Source of the DNA: Alienimonas californiensis | Lineage (GTDB): Bacteria > Planctomycetota > Planctomycetia > Planctomycetales > Planctomycetaceae | Assembly (NCBI RefSeq): GCF_007743815.1 | Contig: NZ_CP036265.1 | Coordinates: forward strand, 3,428,823 to 3,492,822 | Reading direction: 5' to 3' | Length of the DNA: 64,000 bases | Shown here: piece by piece, positions 45,372 through 53,961 of the stretch | Layout of the letters: every line of letters starts with the position of its first letter | How positions within the stretch are numbered: position 1 is the first letter of the stretch | The notes under the pieces: model-generated | Seen by the model: only the letters and a program-made list of their open reading frames with translations | Told to the model about the DNA's origin: nothing | The model's database searches: none | Translations under genes and position numbers: made by a program

Positions 45372-45979
45372 GAATCGCTCCCGCCGAACGAGCGCCGGTC
45401 ATGTTCTGCGAGGCGCAGGGCGACTTCCCGACCGTGAAGGAACGGAGTTCGAGGGGCGACGCAGCGAGAACGGGCCGCGAGTGGATGGGAATTGAGGCTG
45501 GAATCAGAGGAGCGTTGAACGGTTCATACGCGAGCGTCTGCGATCCGTTCCAGCACGCGGGATTCCCATGACGGTCGATCGCCGCAGACAGTCCCGCGGC
45601 CCCCCGCTTCACGTTGTCGCGAGCGACCCGATTGGCGACGACGAATCCCGCCAGGTTGGTATCGGGGTCGTGCAGTGTTTCGATGATCGAAGCGGCCGTC
45701 TTTAGAGATGGGAGCCGCCCCATCAGCGGCGATTCACCTCAATCTCAACTGCACACCGCGGGGCTTTGAGTCCGCGAGGCTTGTGCAACCCTGAAGGACG
45801 CGCTCGAGGAACGGCTTGTTCGGCGGCCGCGGGTCCGCATTTTGCAGGCGGGGACGTCCTCTTGCACGGTCGGCGGAGCCGTGTAGGGTAATCGTCGCGG
45901 CCGTCCGCATGCCGCGGACCCGCGGCGTCGAGCCGCGCCTCGACGCATCCGCAGTGCGACCGGGAAGGAGGAATCGGTA
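45372..45979. other. Intergenic, no supported gene
   Basis: A minus-strand frame at 45307-45723 (138 codons, beginning MGRLPSLKTAASIIETLHDP) has a somewhat protein-like first half but no motif or ribosome binding site, so I leave it uncalled. The last 20 bp hold GGAAGGAGG for the next gene. Confidence 0.4.
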
Positions 45980-46885
45980 GTGTTCGGGATCGGTCGACCG
46001 CAGCCGGTGGACGAGTACGAAGCCCGGGGGGAGGTGGAACGGGTCTACCACGAAATCCGCCAGTCGTTGCGGGTCCGGGGGGTGAACCTGCTGTTCCGCA
46101 CCTGGGCCGGGTACGAGGGGTTCCTGCCGGTCGCGTGGGACGCCCTCCGCCCGAACCTGGAGACGCGGGCGTTCGAGGACGCCGCCGACGCGGTCCGGAC
46201 CGCCGCGGTCCGGGCGGCGACGCCGCTCGGCCCGCTCGGAGCCCGCGGCGCCTGCGGGTTGGGGGAGAGCCAGGGCTGGCAACTGTCGCGGTCGCTGGCG
46301 CTCTACCACTACGTGAACCCGAAATTATTGGTGCTGGTCTCCGCCGCCCGCCTGGCCCTCGCCGGGGAGAGGGTCGGCGGCGCCGCGGCGGGCGACCCGC
46401 CGGAGCGGATCGAACGGGGGGAGCCGGCGGCCATGCTCCCGATGGAGATGGTCGACGAGGAGCCGGACGACGAGCGGCTGCAGGAGCTCTTCGCGGACCT
46501 GAAGGCGACGCTCGACCTGCCGAGCGTCAACAGCGACTACCGGACGCTCGCCCTCTGGCCGGACTACCTCGCCGCCGCCTGGGAGCGGCTCAAGCCGATC
46601 GTCGCGCGGCCGGAGTACGCCGCCGCCGCCGACGAACTCCGGGCGACGTCCCGCCGGCTCGCGGCGGACCTCCCGCTGCCGGTCCCGCTCTCGGCCGAGG
46701 GGGTCCGCGAGGCCGGCGCCGACCCGGACGCGCTCCTCGAGAAGACGGAGACGTTCGAACGCCTCCTGCCGGGGCTGATTCTCAACGTCGCCCTGTTTTC
46801 GCAGGACTGGCGGTCGCCGGAGGAACTGCGCGTGTCACCGTACCCCGCCGCCCCCCGGCCCCCGCAGAGCAGGAGCCCCCGATGA
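45980..46885 (+). CDS. DehI-family haloacid dehalogenase-like protein
   Basis: 301 residues from a GTG at 45980 with GGAAGGAGG seven to ten bases upstream. The all-helical sequence has two similar halves, as in DehI of Pseudomonas putida, which hydrolyses both D- and L-2-haloacids: EVERVYHEIRQSLRVRGVNL with PVAWDALRPNLETRAFEDAA in the first half, and LFADLKATLDLPSVNSDYRT with AWERLKPIVARPEYAAAADE in the second. DehI uses an Asp-activated water; the Asp of SDYRTLALWPDY is a candidate. It overlaps the next gene, a haloalkane-dehalogenase-like hydrolase, by four bases. Real dehalogenase activity is not proven, since DehI relatives without halogen substrates exist. Confidence 0.75.
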   Translation: MFGIGRPQPVDEYEARGEVERVYHEIRQSLRVRGVNLLFRTWAGYEGFLPVAWDALRPNLETRAFEDAADAVRTAAVRAATPLGPLGARGACGLGESQGWQLSRSLALYHYVNPKLLVLVSAARLALAGERVGGAAAGDPPERIERGEPAAMLPMEMVDEEPDDERLQELFADLKATLDLPSVNSDYRTLALWPDYLAAAWERLKPIVARPEYAAAADELRATSRRLAADLPLPVPLSAEGVREAGADPDALLEKTETFERLLPGLILNVALFSQDWRSPEELRVSPYPAAPRPPQSRSPR

Positions 46886-47709
46886 ACTGGCGGGAGTGGC
46901 AGAACCGACAGCGGCTGACGGAACTGGGGGACCGGTTCGTCAGCTACGTCGACGAGGGGGACGGGCCGCCCGTCGTGCTGCTGCACGGCATCCCGACCTG
47001 GAGCTACCTCTGGCACGGCCTGCTGCCGGAGCTCGCCGGGCGGCGCCGGGCGCTCGCGCCCGACCTGCTCGGCTTCGGGTTCTCCGACCGGCGGGACGGC
47101 TTCGACCGCTCCATCGCCCGCCAGGCGGAGGCGATCGACGCCTGGATGGATGCCCTGGGTCTCGATTCGGCGGCGATCGTCGCCCACGACATCGGCGGCG
47201 GCGTCGCCCTGCGGCTGGCGACGCTCTTCCCGCACCGCGTCGAGCGCCTCTGCCTGATGAACTCGGTCTGTTACGACTCCTGGCCGATCGAGGCGATGCT
47301 CCAGTTCGGTCACCCGGGGGCGTACCGCAAAGCGTCGGCCTCGACGACGCACGCGCTGCTCAGGCAGATGCTCAAGGGGGGACTGGCCTCCTCGCCCGAG
47401 CCCGAGTTGCTCGACGGCCTGATCGCCCCGTACCGGACGGAGGTCGGCAAGCTCAGCCTGATCCGCGACGCCGCGGCCCTGAACACGAACCTGACGACCG
47501 AACTGACCCCGCTGCTCCCGGGGATCGACGCGGCGACGCTGATCCTCTGGGGCGAGGACGACACGTTCCAGCTCCCGAAATACGCGGAGCGGCTGGCAGA
47601 CGACGTGCCGGGGGCGCGGTTGGTTCCGATCTCCGACGCGCGGCACTTCGTGATGTGGGACCAGCCGGAGATCGTCGCCGAGCAGGTCGCCGCCTTCCTC
47701 GACGCCTGA
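46882..47709 (+). CDS. Alpha/beta hydrolase, haloalkane-dehalogenase-like
   Basis: 275 residues, start overlapping the DehI-like stop. The oxyanion motif HGIPTWSYLW (about residue 35) is characteristic of haloalkane dehalogenases. The nucleophile elbow is VAHDIGGGVALR near residue 100, so the nucleophile is Asp. The base is His in ISDARHFVMWDQPE near residue 252. Haloalkane dehalogenases normally have Trp straight after the nucleophile to hold the halide; here it is Ile, so epoxide, haloacetate or ester substrates are possible. Pairing with a DehI-like gene supports a dehalogenation or halo-acid route, which is inference. Confidence 0.82.
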   Translation: MNWREWQNRQRLTELGDRFVSYVDEGDGPPVVLLHGIPTWSYLWHGLLPELAGRRRALAPDLLGFGFSDRRDGFDRSIARQAEAIDAWMDALGLDSAAIVAHDIGGGVALRLATLFPHRVERLCLMNSVCYDSWPIEAMLQFGHPGAYRKASASTTHALLRQMLKGGLASSPEPELLDGLIAPYRTEVGKLSLIRDAAALNTNLTTELTPLLPGIDAATLILWGEDDTFQLPKYAERLADDVPGARLVPISDARHFVMWDQPEIVAEQVAAFLDA

Positions 47710-47771
47710 TCGAGACCGCCGACCCTCCCGCCGGACGAGCCCGACCTCACGTTCAGCGGCTTGGTTGCCGC

Positions 47772-47907
47772 GAACATTGGAACGCCCCGACGGGTTAACG
47801 TTCGTGGTTCGCAATCCGTTAAAGCCAGCATCGGGCTTTACGACGGCTTAGGCCCCCGACGCTTTCATGGAGCAGCGCTGTACCGGAGGAGGGATGACCG
47901 CCGCCGC
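47772..47907. repeat. Direct repeat, left copy, before the VIT-type gene
   Basis: About 136 bp that align with 48804-48941 over their full length at roughly two thirds identity. Shared blocks include CGACGGGTTA, GCATCG, GCGCTGT and an identical end GGGATGACCGCCGCCGC. Noncoding as far as can be seen. Confidence 0.65.
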
Positions 47908-47933
47908 AATCTCGAACCTGCCGACGCTGGAAC

Positions 47934-48581
47934 TTGCCGACTCCCGCACGTGACGAAAGGCCGCCCGCGTCGCCCCGGTTCGCCACCTCGGGCCGCTACC
48001 TCCGCGACGCCGTCTACGGCGCCACGGACGGCACGGTGACGACGTTCGCGGTGGTCTCCGGCGTGGAGGGCGCGGGGCTGTCGCCGCGAATCGTGCTGAT
48101 CCTCGGCGTGGCGAACCTGGTGGGCGACGGCTTCAGCATGGCCGCGGGCAACTATCTCTCGACGAAAGCGGAACGACAGCGGCGGAGTGAAGCCGAGCGC
48201 CCGGCGACGGACGAACCGGCGGACGAAGCCGGTCCCGCCGCAACCGAGTCTCCGGTCGCCAAGACGCCCGTCGCCGACACGCCGAATCCGCTGCGGGCCG
48301 CGCTGGTCACCTTCGTCGCGTTCGCCGCCGCGGGGGCGGTTCCCCTGCTGCCATACGCCTTGGGCCCCGTCCTGCCATACGCCTTGGGCCCCGTCGCCGG
48401 CAGGAACCCAGCCCCGCTCAGCGCCGGATTGACCGCGGCGACGTTCTTCGGCATCGGCGCCGGCAAGGCGTTGTTCGTCCGCACCCGCTGGTGGCTGGCT
48501 GGGCTAGAGTCGCTGGCAATCGGCGGGGCGGCGGCGGCGTTGGCCTACTACTGCGGGGCGCTGCTGGCCGGACTGGCGTGA
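47934..48581 (+). CDS. VIT1/CCC1-family iron/manganese transporter
   Basis: 215 residues from a TTG at 47934. Helix 1 and its neighbour carry the family signature: YGATDGTVTTFAVVSGVEGA near residue 28 and LILGVANLVGDGFSMAAGNY near residue 56, with the metal-carrying Asp/Gly/Met residues. A charged Pro/Ala/Glu loop (about 80-120) replaces the cytoplasmic metal-binding domain, and three further helices follow. It probably moves Fe or Mn out of the cytoplasm or into a compartment. The C-terminal part includes a duplicated LPYALGPV segment. It is flanked by the two direct repeats. Confidence 0.85.
   Translation: MPTPARDERPPASPRFATSGRYLRDAVYGATDGTVTTFAVVSGVEGAGLSPRIVLILGVANLVGDGFSMAAGNYLSTKAERQRRSEAERPATDEPADEAGPAATESPVAKTPVADTPNPLRAALVTFVAFAAAGAVPLLPYALGPVLPYALGPVAGRNPAPLSAGLTAATFFGIGAGKALFVRTRWWLAGLESLAIGGAAAALAYYCGALLAGLA
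48348..48395 (+). repeat. 24-bp perfect tandem duplication inside the VIT-type gene
   Basis: Two identical copies of a 24-bp unit (48348-48371 and 48372-48395) keep the frame and double the octapeptide LPYALGPV at the start of a membrane helix. Perfect identity implies a recent event. Confidence 0.95.
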
Positions 48582-49036
48582 GTGAAGGCGGCGCAGCGGG
48601 GGCCCGCGTTCCCAGTGCCGCGCGTGCCGACCCCGCACCCCCAATCTCCGGTGGCGTCACGCAGTTGCCTCCGGACGACGCGCTGTGAGAGGGAATAAAG
48701 CTCCCCGCCGCCCCGTCGCAGCGGCCCGCTGCGACTTCCCTCGAGCACGGAAGCGGCACCAAGGCCCTGCGAGATCGCCCCACGCGTGAGGGTTCGTCGG
48801 CCCCGAATATCGGAATGCTCCGACGGGTTAGCCTTCCTTGCTGACAGTCCGCTGAATCCCGCATCGAGTTGTGCGACGGCCTGGGCTCCCGACTCCATCG
48901 GGAACCAAGCGCTGTCCGGGATGCGGGATGACCGCCGCCGCGACCTGGATTCCGACCGGCGGGATTGTCGGACCGCCGCTCGGAATGTCGGGCGGCGGCG
49001 GCGCGTTCCTTTCCCCACTCCTCCTGAAGGTTCCCC
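48582..49036. other. Intergenic with right copy of the direct repeat
   Basis: No gene is supported. It holds the right copy of the 137-bp repeat (48804-48941) and, just before 49037, AAGG as the ribosome binding site of the DUF442 gene. Confidence 0.45.
48804..48941. repeat. Direct repeat, right copy, before the DUF442 gene
   Basis: Partner of 47772-47907 in the same orientation. Each copy lies about 30-95 bp upstream of a gene on the plus strand, so both could be leader or promoter regions of common origin. Confidence 0.65.
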
Positions 49037-49498
49037 ATGCAAAACGCCATGAAGATCAGCGACGACGTCACGGTCGGCCCGCAGCCGAGCGAGGCGGAAC
49101 TCCGCGAACTCGCCGGCGACGGCTTCAAAACCGTCGTGAACTTCCGCACCGACGGCGAGGAGGACCAGCCGCTCTCCCCGTCCGCCGAAGGCGATAAGGT
49201 GCGGGCGGAGGGACTGGAGTACCTCAACGTCCCGGTTTCGATGGACTCCATGGGGCCGGATCTGGTGGACCGGTTCCGCGAAAAATACGCCGACCTGCCC
49301 AAGCCCGTCTTCGCCCACTGCAAAAGCGGCAAGCGGGCCGGGGCGATGGTGATGATGCACGTCGCCGTCGAACGCGGCATGAGCGGCGACGAGACGCTGA
49401 AGCAGGCCGAGGAGATGGGATTCGAGTGCGACCAGCCGGAACTGGAGGACATGGTGAAGAACTACGTCGACGCCCGCACCGGAAAGGAGGGCGCGTGA
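49037..49498 (+). CDS. DUF442 (beta-lactamase-hydrolase-like) phosphatase-fold protein
   Basis: 153 residues. It resembles the N-terminal phosphatase-like domain of Blh proteins: ISDDVTVGPQPSEAELRELA at the start, VVNFRTDGEEDQ near residue 36, and the Cys loop AHCKSGKRAGAMVMMH near residue 94, a CxxGxR variant. In many bacteria this domain is fused to or beside sulfur dioxygenase and rhodanese domains. Here the persulfide-dioxygenase/rhodanese gene starts in its stop codon (ATGA), so the two should act together in sulfide or persulfide oxidation. Confidence 0.82.
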   Translation: MQNAMKISDDVTVGPQPSEAELRELAGDGFKTVVNFRTDGEEDQPLSPSAEGDKVRAEGLEYLNVPVSMDSMGPDLVDRFREKYADLPKPVFAHCKSGKRAGAMVMMHVAVERGMSGDETLKQAEEMGFECDQPELEDMVKNYVDARTGKEGA

Positions 49499-50895
49499 TG
49501 CTCGTTCTTGAACAGATCAACACCCCGGGGATCGCCCAACTCTCCTACCTGATCGGCGACTCCGGTGCCGGGACGGCCGCGGTGATCGACCCGCGACCGG
49601 ACTGCGGCGTCTACCTCGAACTCGCCGAGCGACACGGGCTGTCGATCACCCACGCGATCGAAACCCATATCCACGCCGACTTCCTGAGCGGCAGCCGGGC
49701 GTTGAAGTCCCGACTCGGCGGGGAGATCACGGTCTGCGTCAGCGGCGAGGAGGACCCCGACTACGGGTACGACGTGCGCCGCCTGCGGGACGGCGACCGA
49801 CTGACCTTCGGCGACGTCACGTTGACCGCCCGCCACACGCCCGGCCACACGCCGGAGCACCTGGCCTACGAGGTGGCGGACGGCGACGACGTCGACAACC
49901 CGTGGGGCGTGTTCAGCGGCGACTCGCTGTTCGTCGGCAGCCTCGGCCGGCCGGACCTGCTCGGCGAGGAGGAGACTGAGGAACTGGCCAGGAAGCTGTT
50001 CCGCACGATGCGCGACTACTACCGCAACCTCGACGACGGCGTGCTGGTGTACCCCGGTCACGGCGCCGGCAGCGCCTGCGGCGCCGACATCGGCGATCGG
50101 CCGGTCACGACGATCGGCCGGGAGAAGCGGGAGAACGAAGCCCTCGACATCGACGACGAGGACGCCTTCCTGAAGTTTATCAAAGAGGGCGCCCCGCCGG
50201 TGCCGGCCCACTACCCGCGGCTGAAGAAGGTGAACCTTCAGCCGCACGACCTCGCCCGCGGCCCGGCCTGCCCGCCGCTGTCCGTGAAGGCGTTCCGGCA
50301 GCGGAGCGAGGACGGCGACGTGCAGTTGCTCGACACCCGCGACATGCTCGCCTTCGGAGGCGGTCACGTCCCCGGGGCGATCAACATCGGCGACCGGGAC
50401 GAACTGAGCGTCTGGGCCGGCGATATGCTCGACCCGGACCGCCCGCTCCTACTCATCGCCTACGACGACGGGCTGATCCCGGAGCTCGTCACGCTGATCT
50501 ACCGCGTCGGCTTCACCCGCTTCGCCGGCTACCTCGCCGGCGGCATGACCGCGTGGAACAACAGCGGCCTGCCGCTGGCGAAGGTCCGCGAGCTGACCGT
50601 GAAGGAACTGAACGAACGCCGGGGCGACGTGCAGCCGCTCGACGTCCGCAGCGACGGCGAGTGGGGCTCCGGCCGCGTGCCCGGGGCGACGCATTTCTAC
50701 GTCGGCGAGATGCGGGACGGCAGCCTGCCGGACCTCGATAAGGACCGTCCCGTCGCCTGCTATTGCGGAAGCGGCTACCGGGCCAGCATCGCCGCCAGCC
50801 TGCTGAAACGCGGCGGCTTCGCCGAAGTGATCAACGTCCCCGGCAGCTGGGGCGCCTGGAAAAAGCAGGATCTGCCCGTCGAGGGCGGCGAATAA
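49498..50895 (+). CDS. CstB-like persulfide dioxygenase/rhodanese fusion (cytoplasmic)
   Basis: 465 residues. Residues 1-250 are a metallo-beta-lactamase fold of the ETHE1 type: ETHIHADFLSGSRALK, ARHTPGHTPEHLAY, FSGDSLFVGSLGRPDL and YPGHGAGSACG supply the His and Asp ligands for iron. Residues 265-355 are a rhodanese domain whose catalytic Cys is missing (LLIAYDDGLIPELV). Residues 365-460 are a second rhodanese domain with Cys in ACYCGSGYRASIAA. This order, with a Cys-less middle domain, is that of CstB of Staphylococcus aureus, which converts low-molecular-weight persulfides to thiosulfate. No signal peptide, so cytoplasmic. Confidence 0.92.
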   Translation: MLVLEQINTPGIAQLSYLIGDSGAGTAAVIDPRPDCGVYLELAERHGLSITHAIETHIHADFLSGSRALKSRLGGEITVCVSGEEDPDYGYDVRRLRDGDRLTFGDVTLTARHTPGHTPEHLAYEVADGDDVDNPWGVFSGDSLFVGSLGRPDLLGEEETEELARKLFRTMRDYYRNLDDGVLVYPGHGAGSACGADIGDRPVTTIGREKRENEALDIDDEDAFLKFIKEGAPPVPAHYPRLKKVNLQPHDLARGPACPPLSVKAFRQRSEDGDVQLLDTRDMLAFGGGHVPGAINIGDRDELSVWAGDMLDPDRPLLLIAYDDGLIPELVTLIYRVGFTRFAGYLAGGMTAWNNSGLPLAKVRELTVKELNERRGDVQPLDVRSDGEWGSGRVPGATHFYVGEMRDGSLPDLDKDRPVACYCGSGYRASIAASLLKRGGFAEVINVPGSWGAWKKQDLPVEGGE

Positions 50896-51044
50896 GCCGC
50901 GGACCCGTCCCGCCTCCCGGCGGGGCGGGGGACTCGCCTGCGGCGTCGTCGCATCGGCGGCGTCGCGGGCGAGCCTTTCCAACGGCTGGTTGTGACGCCG
51001 CCCGGGTTGCCGAGACCGCTGCCACCTCACCAAGGATCAGTCCT

Positions 51045-52709
51045 GTGCCGAACACGTCGCAGGCGCGTCGCCGGTTCCTCGCCGCCTTGTCCGCGGCGGC
51101 CGCCCAGGCCCCGCTCGCCGTCGCCGGCGCTGCAATGCCGGCGCCGGCGGCCTCCGGGGCGGCGGCCCGACCGCGGCGGGACCGTTACGTCACGCTGCTG
51201 TACGTCAACGATTCGCACGGCCGTCACACGGGCCTCGCCGTCGAACCGGGCGACGCCACCTCTCAGACCGGCGACCCCGGTCGCGATTGGGTCGAGTTCG
51301 AGCGCAGCGGCGTGATCGGCGGCTTCGCCCGGCTCGCCACGGCGGCGAAGCGCGTTCGGTCTCGCCGCCCCGACGAACCGGTCCTGTTGCTCCACGGCGG
51401 GGACACGTTCAGCGACGACCTGCTCGGCAACCTCACCGGGGGCGAGGCTGTCGTTCGCCTGATGAACGCCGTCGGCTTCGATTTCATGGCCCTCGGCAAT
51501 CACGACTTCGATTACGGCGTCGAACACACGCGGTCGCTGCAACGACTCGCCGAGTTCCCGATGCGGGCGGCGAACGTGACGCAGTCCGGGAAGCCGTTCC
51601 TCGGCGAGCCGTACAAGATTTTCGACGCCGGCGGGGTGCGGGTCGCGACGCTCGCTCTCGGCTATCACAACACGCCGTGGACCGCCTCGGACAAGCTGAT
51701 CGAGGGGCTGGCGTTCGGCGACGGGGTGGAGGCCGCCCGCAAACTCGTGCCGCGACTCCGCGAGCGAGCCGACGCGGTCGTGGTCGTGTCGCACCAGGGC
51801 CCGCCGATGGACGCGAAACTCGCACAGGAGGTTCCGGGCATCGACCTGATCCTCGCGGCCCACTCGCACGATTGGCCCCGGCCGCCGCGACGCGTGAACG
51901 GCGTGCCGACGGTCCAAGCGCTCTCCGACGGGCTCGTACTGGCCGACGTGCGACTGCGGGTTTCGCCCGCCGGGAAGGTCGCCCTCGACCGCGCCGACTA
52001 CGAGCCGCTGTGGGCCGACCGGTTCGAGGAGGACGCGGAGATCGCCGCCCTCGTCGAAGAGCTCCGCTCGCCGCACCGGGACGCACTGGAGGAGGTTGTC
52101 GGCCGCACGTCCGACCGGATCGGTCGGCAATACGCGTCGCCCAGTCCGTTCGACCACCTCGTCGGCCGCATACTGATGGAGGAGTTCGACTGCCAGGCCG
52201 CGATCCTGCCGGGGGTCGGCTACGGCGTCTCGCTGCCGAAGGGCGACGTGACCCGCGAGCGGCTCTACACCCTGCTGCCCCATCCCGCGAAGGCCGTCGT
52301 CGTCGAGATGGGCGGTCAGGCCGTGCTCGAGACGCTCGCCCAAAGCGCCTTCAACCAGAACCCGCCCGAACCGCACCTGAAGGTCGGCGGGGTCGTTCAA
52401 ACCCCCGGCATCGGCTGGCGGATCGACTTGACGAAGCCGATCGGGGCACGCGTGAGCGACGTGACGATCGCCGGCCGCCCCGTCGAACCGGGGGCGAGCT
52501 ACCGCATCGCCACCCACTCCGGCCCCGCGGGCGGCGTGCACCGGTATCAGGCCGTCGCGACCGCGAAGCGGCTGGCGGAGCCGGACGTCCGCGTGAACGA
52601 ACTCGTTGAGCGCCGTCTGCGCGCCGCCGGCGTCGTTTCCGCCCCCGACGCCGGCGGGGCCTGCACATTGATTCCCGCTCCGAACGACAATCCCAGAGTC
52701 AGTCCATAA
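51045..52709 (+). CDS. 5'-nucleotidase/SoxB-type metallophosphoesterase (1)
   Basis: 554 residues from a GTG at 51045 with AAGGA upstream. The N-terminus has a Tat motif (RRRFLAALSAAAAQAPLAVA), so it is exported. The two-metal phosphoesterase motifs are intact: LLYVNDSHGRHTG, LLHGGDTFSDDLLG, FMALGNHDFDYG, VVVSHQG and LAAHSHDWP. The C-terminal half matches the 5'-nucleotidase substrate domain (SPFDHLVGRILMEEF). Since GNHD is unchanged, it may be a true nucleotidase or a SoxB-like thiosulfohydrolase. Its place between two persulfide-oxidation modules favours a sulfur role. Its 3' end overlaps the convergent DsrE gene by 11 bp. Confidence 0.82.
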   Translation: MPNTSQARRRFLAALSAAAAQAPLAVAGAAMPAPAASGAAARPRRDRYVTLLYVNDSHGRHTGLAVEPGDATSQTGDPGRDWVEFERSGVIGGFARLATAAKRVRSRRPDEPVLLLHGGDTFSDDLLGNLTGGEAVVRLMNAVGFDFMALGNHDFDYGVEHTRSLQRLAEFPMRAANVTQSGKPFLGEPYKIFDAGGVRVATLALGYHNTPWTASDKLIEGLAFGDGVEAARKLVPRLRERADAVVVVSHQGPPMDAKLAQEVPGIDLILAAHSHDWPRPPRRVNGVPTVQALSDGLVLADVRLRVSPAGKVALDRADYEPLWADRFEEDAEIAALVEELRSPHRDALEEVVGRTSDRIGRQYASPSPFDHLVGRILMEEFDCQAAILPGVGYGVSLPKGDVTRERLYTLLPHPAKAVVVEMGGQAVLETLAQSAFNQNPPEPHLKVGGVVQTPGIGWRIDLTKPIGARVSDVTIAGRPVEPGASYRIATHSGPAGGVHRYQAVATAKRLAEPDVRVNELVERRLRAAGVVSAPDAGGACTLIPAPNDNPRVSP

Positions 52710-53271
52710 AGGGGAGGTAGGCGTAGCCGTCCATTTGCAGGTTGATATTCACCGTGGCGGCGGACACCGCGACCGTAACCTCCGGGGCGACTTCGTCCGT
52801 CGCGAACCCGTGGTGAGCCAGCGCCTGGCCGCAAACGTAAATTTCGACCCCCTCCTTTCTGAGTTTTTGGATGACGTCGAGGTTCGGGTTGGACGAAGGC
52901 CCCTGTGCTTGAGCGTAGGGCTTGGAACGCTTGACGTAGGCGTCGTCCCGGAGCGCCGCCTGCGTCGCCGGGCCGTGGAGGATGAGCGCCATCTTGAGTC
53001 CGTCGTCGGTTCCCGCCCCCGCTTGTGTGTACTGGTTCAAGATGAGCGCCGCCCGATCAAACCCCTTGATCACGCCGCCCGACTTCTCGTCGGAGGTGAT
53101 GTCGAGCACCACTTTGGAACTCTTCTTAGGCTGCTGGGCGGCCTCGGGCAGCACGACGATCCCGCCGTGCCCCTTGATCAGCGGATATTCGAACTCGGGC
53201 GTGCCCGTCGGGTCAGCGACGAGCGCCGCCGCCACGAGGGTCGGAAGGCCGAGGGTCATAAGGGTCTTCAT
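52699..53271 (-). CDS. Exported DsrE-family protein (1)
   Basis: 190 residues with a signal peptide (MKTLMTLGLPTLVAAALVAD). DsrE/DsrF-like fold: KVVLDITSDEKSGGVIKGFD, ALILNQYTQAGAG, KMALILHGPATQAAL and EIYVCGQALAHHGFATDEV, where the Cys near residue 150 corresponds to the persulfide-carrying Cys of the family. It is a close paralogue of the protein at 61763-62344. It is the last gene of the minus-strand operon that also encodes the YeeE/YedE pair. A periplasmic sulfur-carrier role is likely by family. Confidence 0.85.
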   Translation of the reverse strand: MKTLMTLGLPTLVAAALVADPTGTPEFEYPLIKGHGGIVVLPEAAQQPKKSSKVVLDITSDEKSGGVIKGFDRAALILNQYTQAGAGTDDGLKMALILHGPATQAALRDDAYVKRSKPYAQAQGPSSNPNLDVIQKLRKEGVEIYVCGQALAHHGFATDEVAPEVTVAVSAATVNINLQMDGYAYLPFMD

Positions 53272-53376
53272 CCGTGTGCTCCTGCGTGAGAAATTGGCGG
53301 TGGAGGGGAACGCTTCAGGATCAGGCGAGAGCCTGAGGACGGTGCGAATTACTGTGGAGGTTCATGACCGCTCAGA

Positions 53377-53961
53377 TCACCCGGCGGCGTGGCGCGTACC
53401 CGGCGTTTCCAGCGGTTCTCGACGACGGGGGCGGGATTCCACGAACCAGACGACGAGCAGGCCCGCGGCCACGAGGCCGGCGACAAGCAGCCACGGAGAG
53501 ACGCCAAACAACTCGGGGAGCGTGAGCTTCCCGTGATCGCCCCACATCTTGGTCAGCGATTGCAGCGGCGAGTACAGGGCCACGAAGAGACCCGCCCCGA
53601 CGAGCATCCCGAGGACGCCGACCATCGCGTCCCGCCGCCCCTCGCCGCAGGCGGCGACGCTCGTGCCGGGGCAGTAGCCGAGTACAGCCATGCCCGCCCC
53701 GAACAGCACGGCCCCGACGAGCACGCCGCCGAGCAGGAGCGGCTTAATGTGCAGCGACGTCTGGTTGTTGTCGACGAGGGCGAAGACCCCCACCGAGCCG
53801 ACGACGACGGCGGTGCCCATAATCTTCACCACGGTCCAGTCCTTCAGCAATAATTGGCCGAGGATTACGTGGTACTTGGCGACCCGCCCCTTTTGGAGCA
53901 GGAACCCGAAGACGATGCCGGTGAGCAGGCCCAGGCCGAGCCTTATCGGTTCTTCAAACAT
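53377..53961 (-). CDS. YeeE/YedE-family membrane protein, half-transporter A
   Basis: 194 residues, about five membrane helices. The YeeE/YedE (sulfur transport) repeat motif is GAGMAVLGYCPGTSVAACGE near residue 88, containing the Cys that in YeeE relays thiosulfate by brief hydrogen-sulfide-type contacts. An internal FGFLLQKGRVAKYHVI motif is also typical. YeeE in other bacteria has both halves in one chain; here the second half is the overlapping gene upstream. Together they should form a thiosulfate or sulfide/persulfide importer. Confidence 0.88.
   Translation of the reverse strand: MFEEPIRLGLGLLTGIVFGFLLQKGRVAKYHVILGQLLLKDWTVVKIMGTAVVVGSVGVFALVDNNQTSLHIKPLLLGGVLVGAVLFGAGMAVLGYCPGTSVAACGEGRRDAMVGVLGMLVGAGLFVALYSPLQSLTKMWGDHGKLTLPELFGVSPWLLVAGLVAAGLLVVWFVESRPRRREPLETPGTRHAAG

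Noticed and set aside
45307-45723. 138-codon minus-strand frame after the large sulfatase
   Set aside because: First half looks faintly protein-like, but it overlaps the sulfatase 3' end, has no ribosome binding site and no recognised family.
47795-47830. Integron attC/attI site (GTTAAC/GTTAAAG in the repeat)
   Set aside because: The core does not fit RYYYAAC/GTTRRRY with proper pairing, and no integrase is nearby.
51045-52709. Firm soxB assignment
   Set aside because: Its metal box is GNHD as in nucleotidases, so only the superfamily and a possible sulfur role are claimed.
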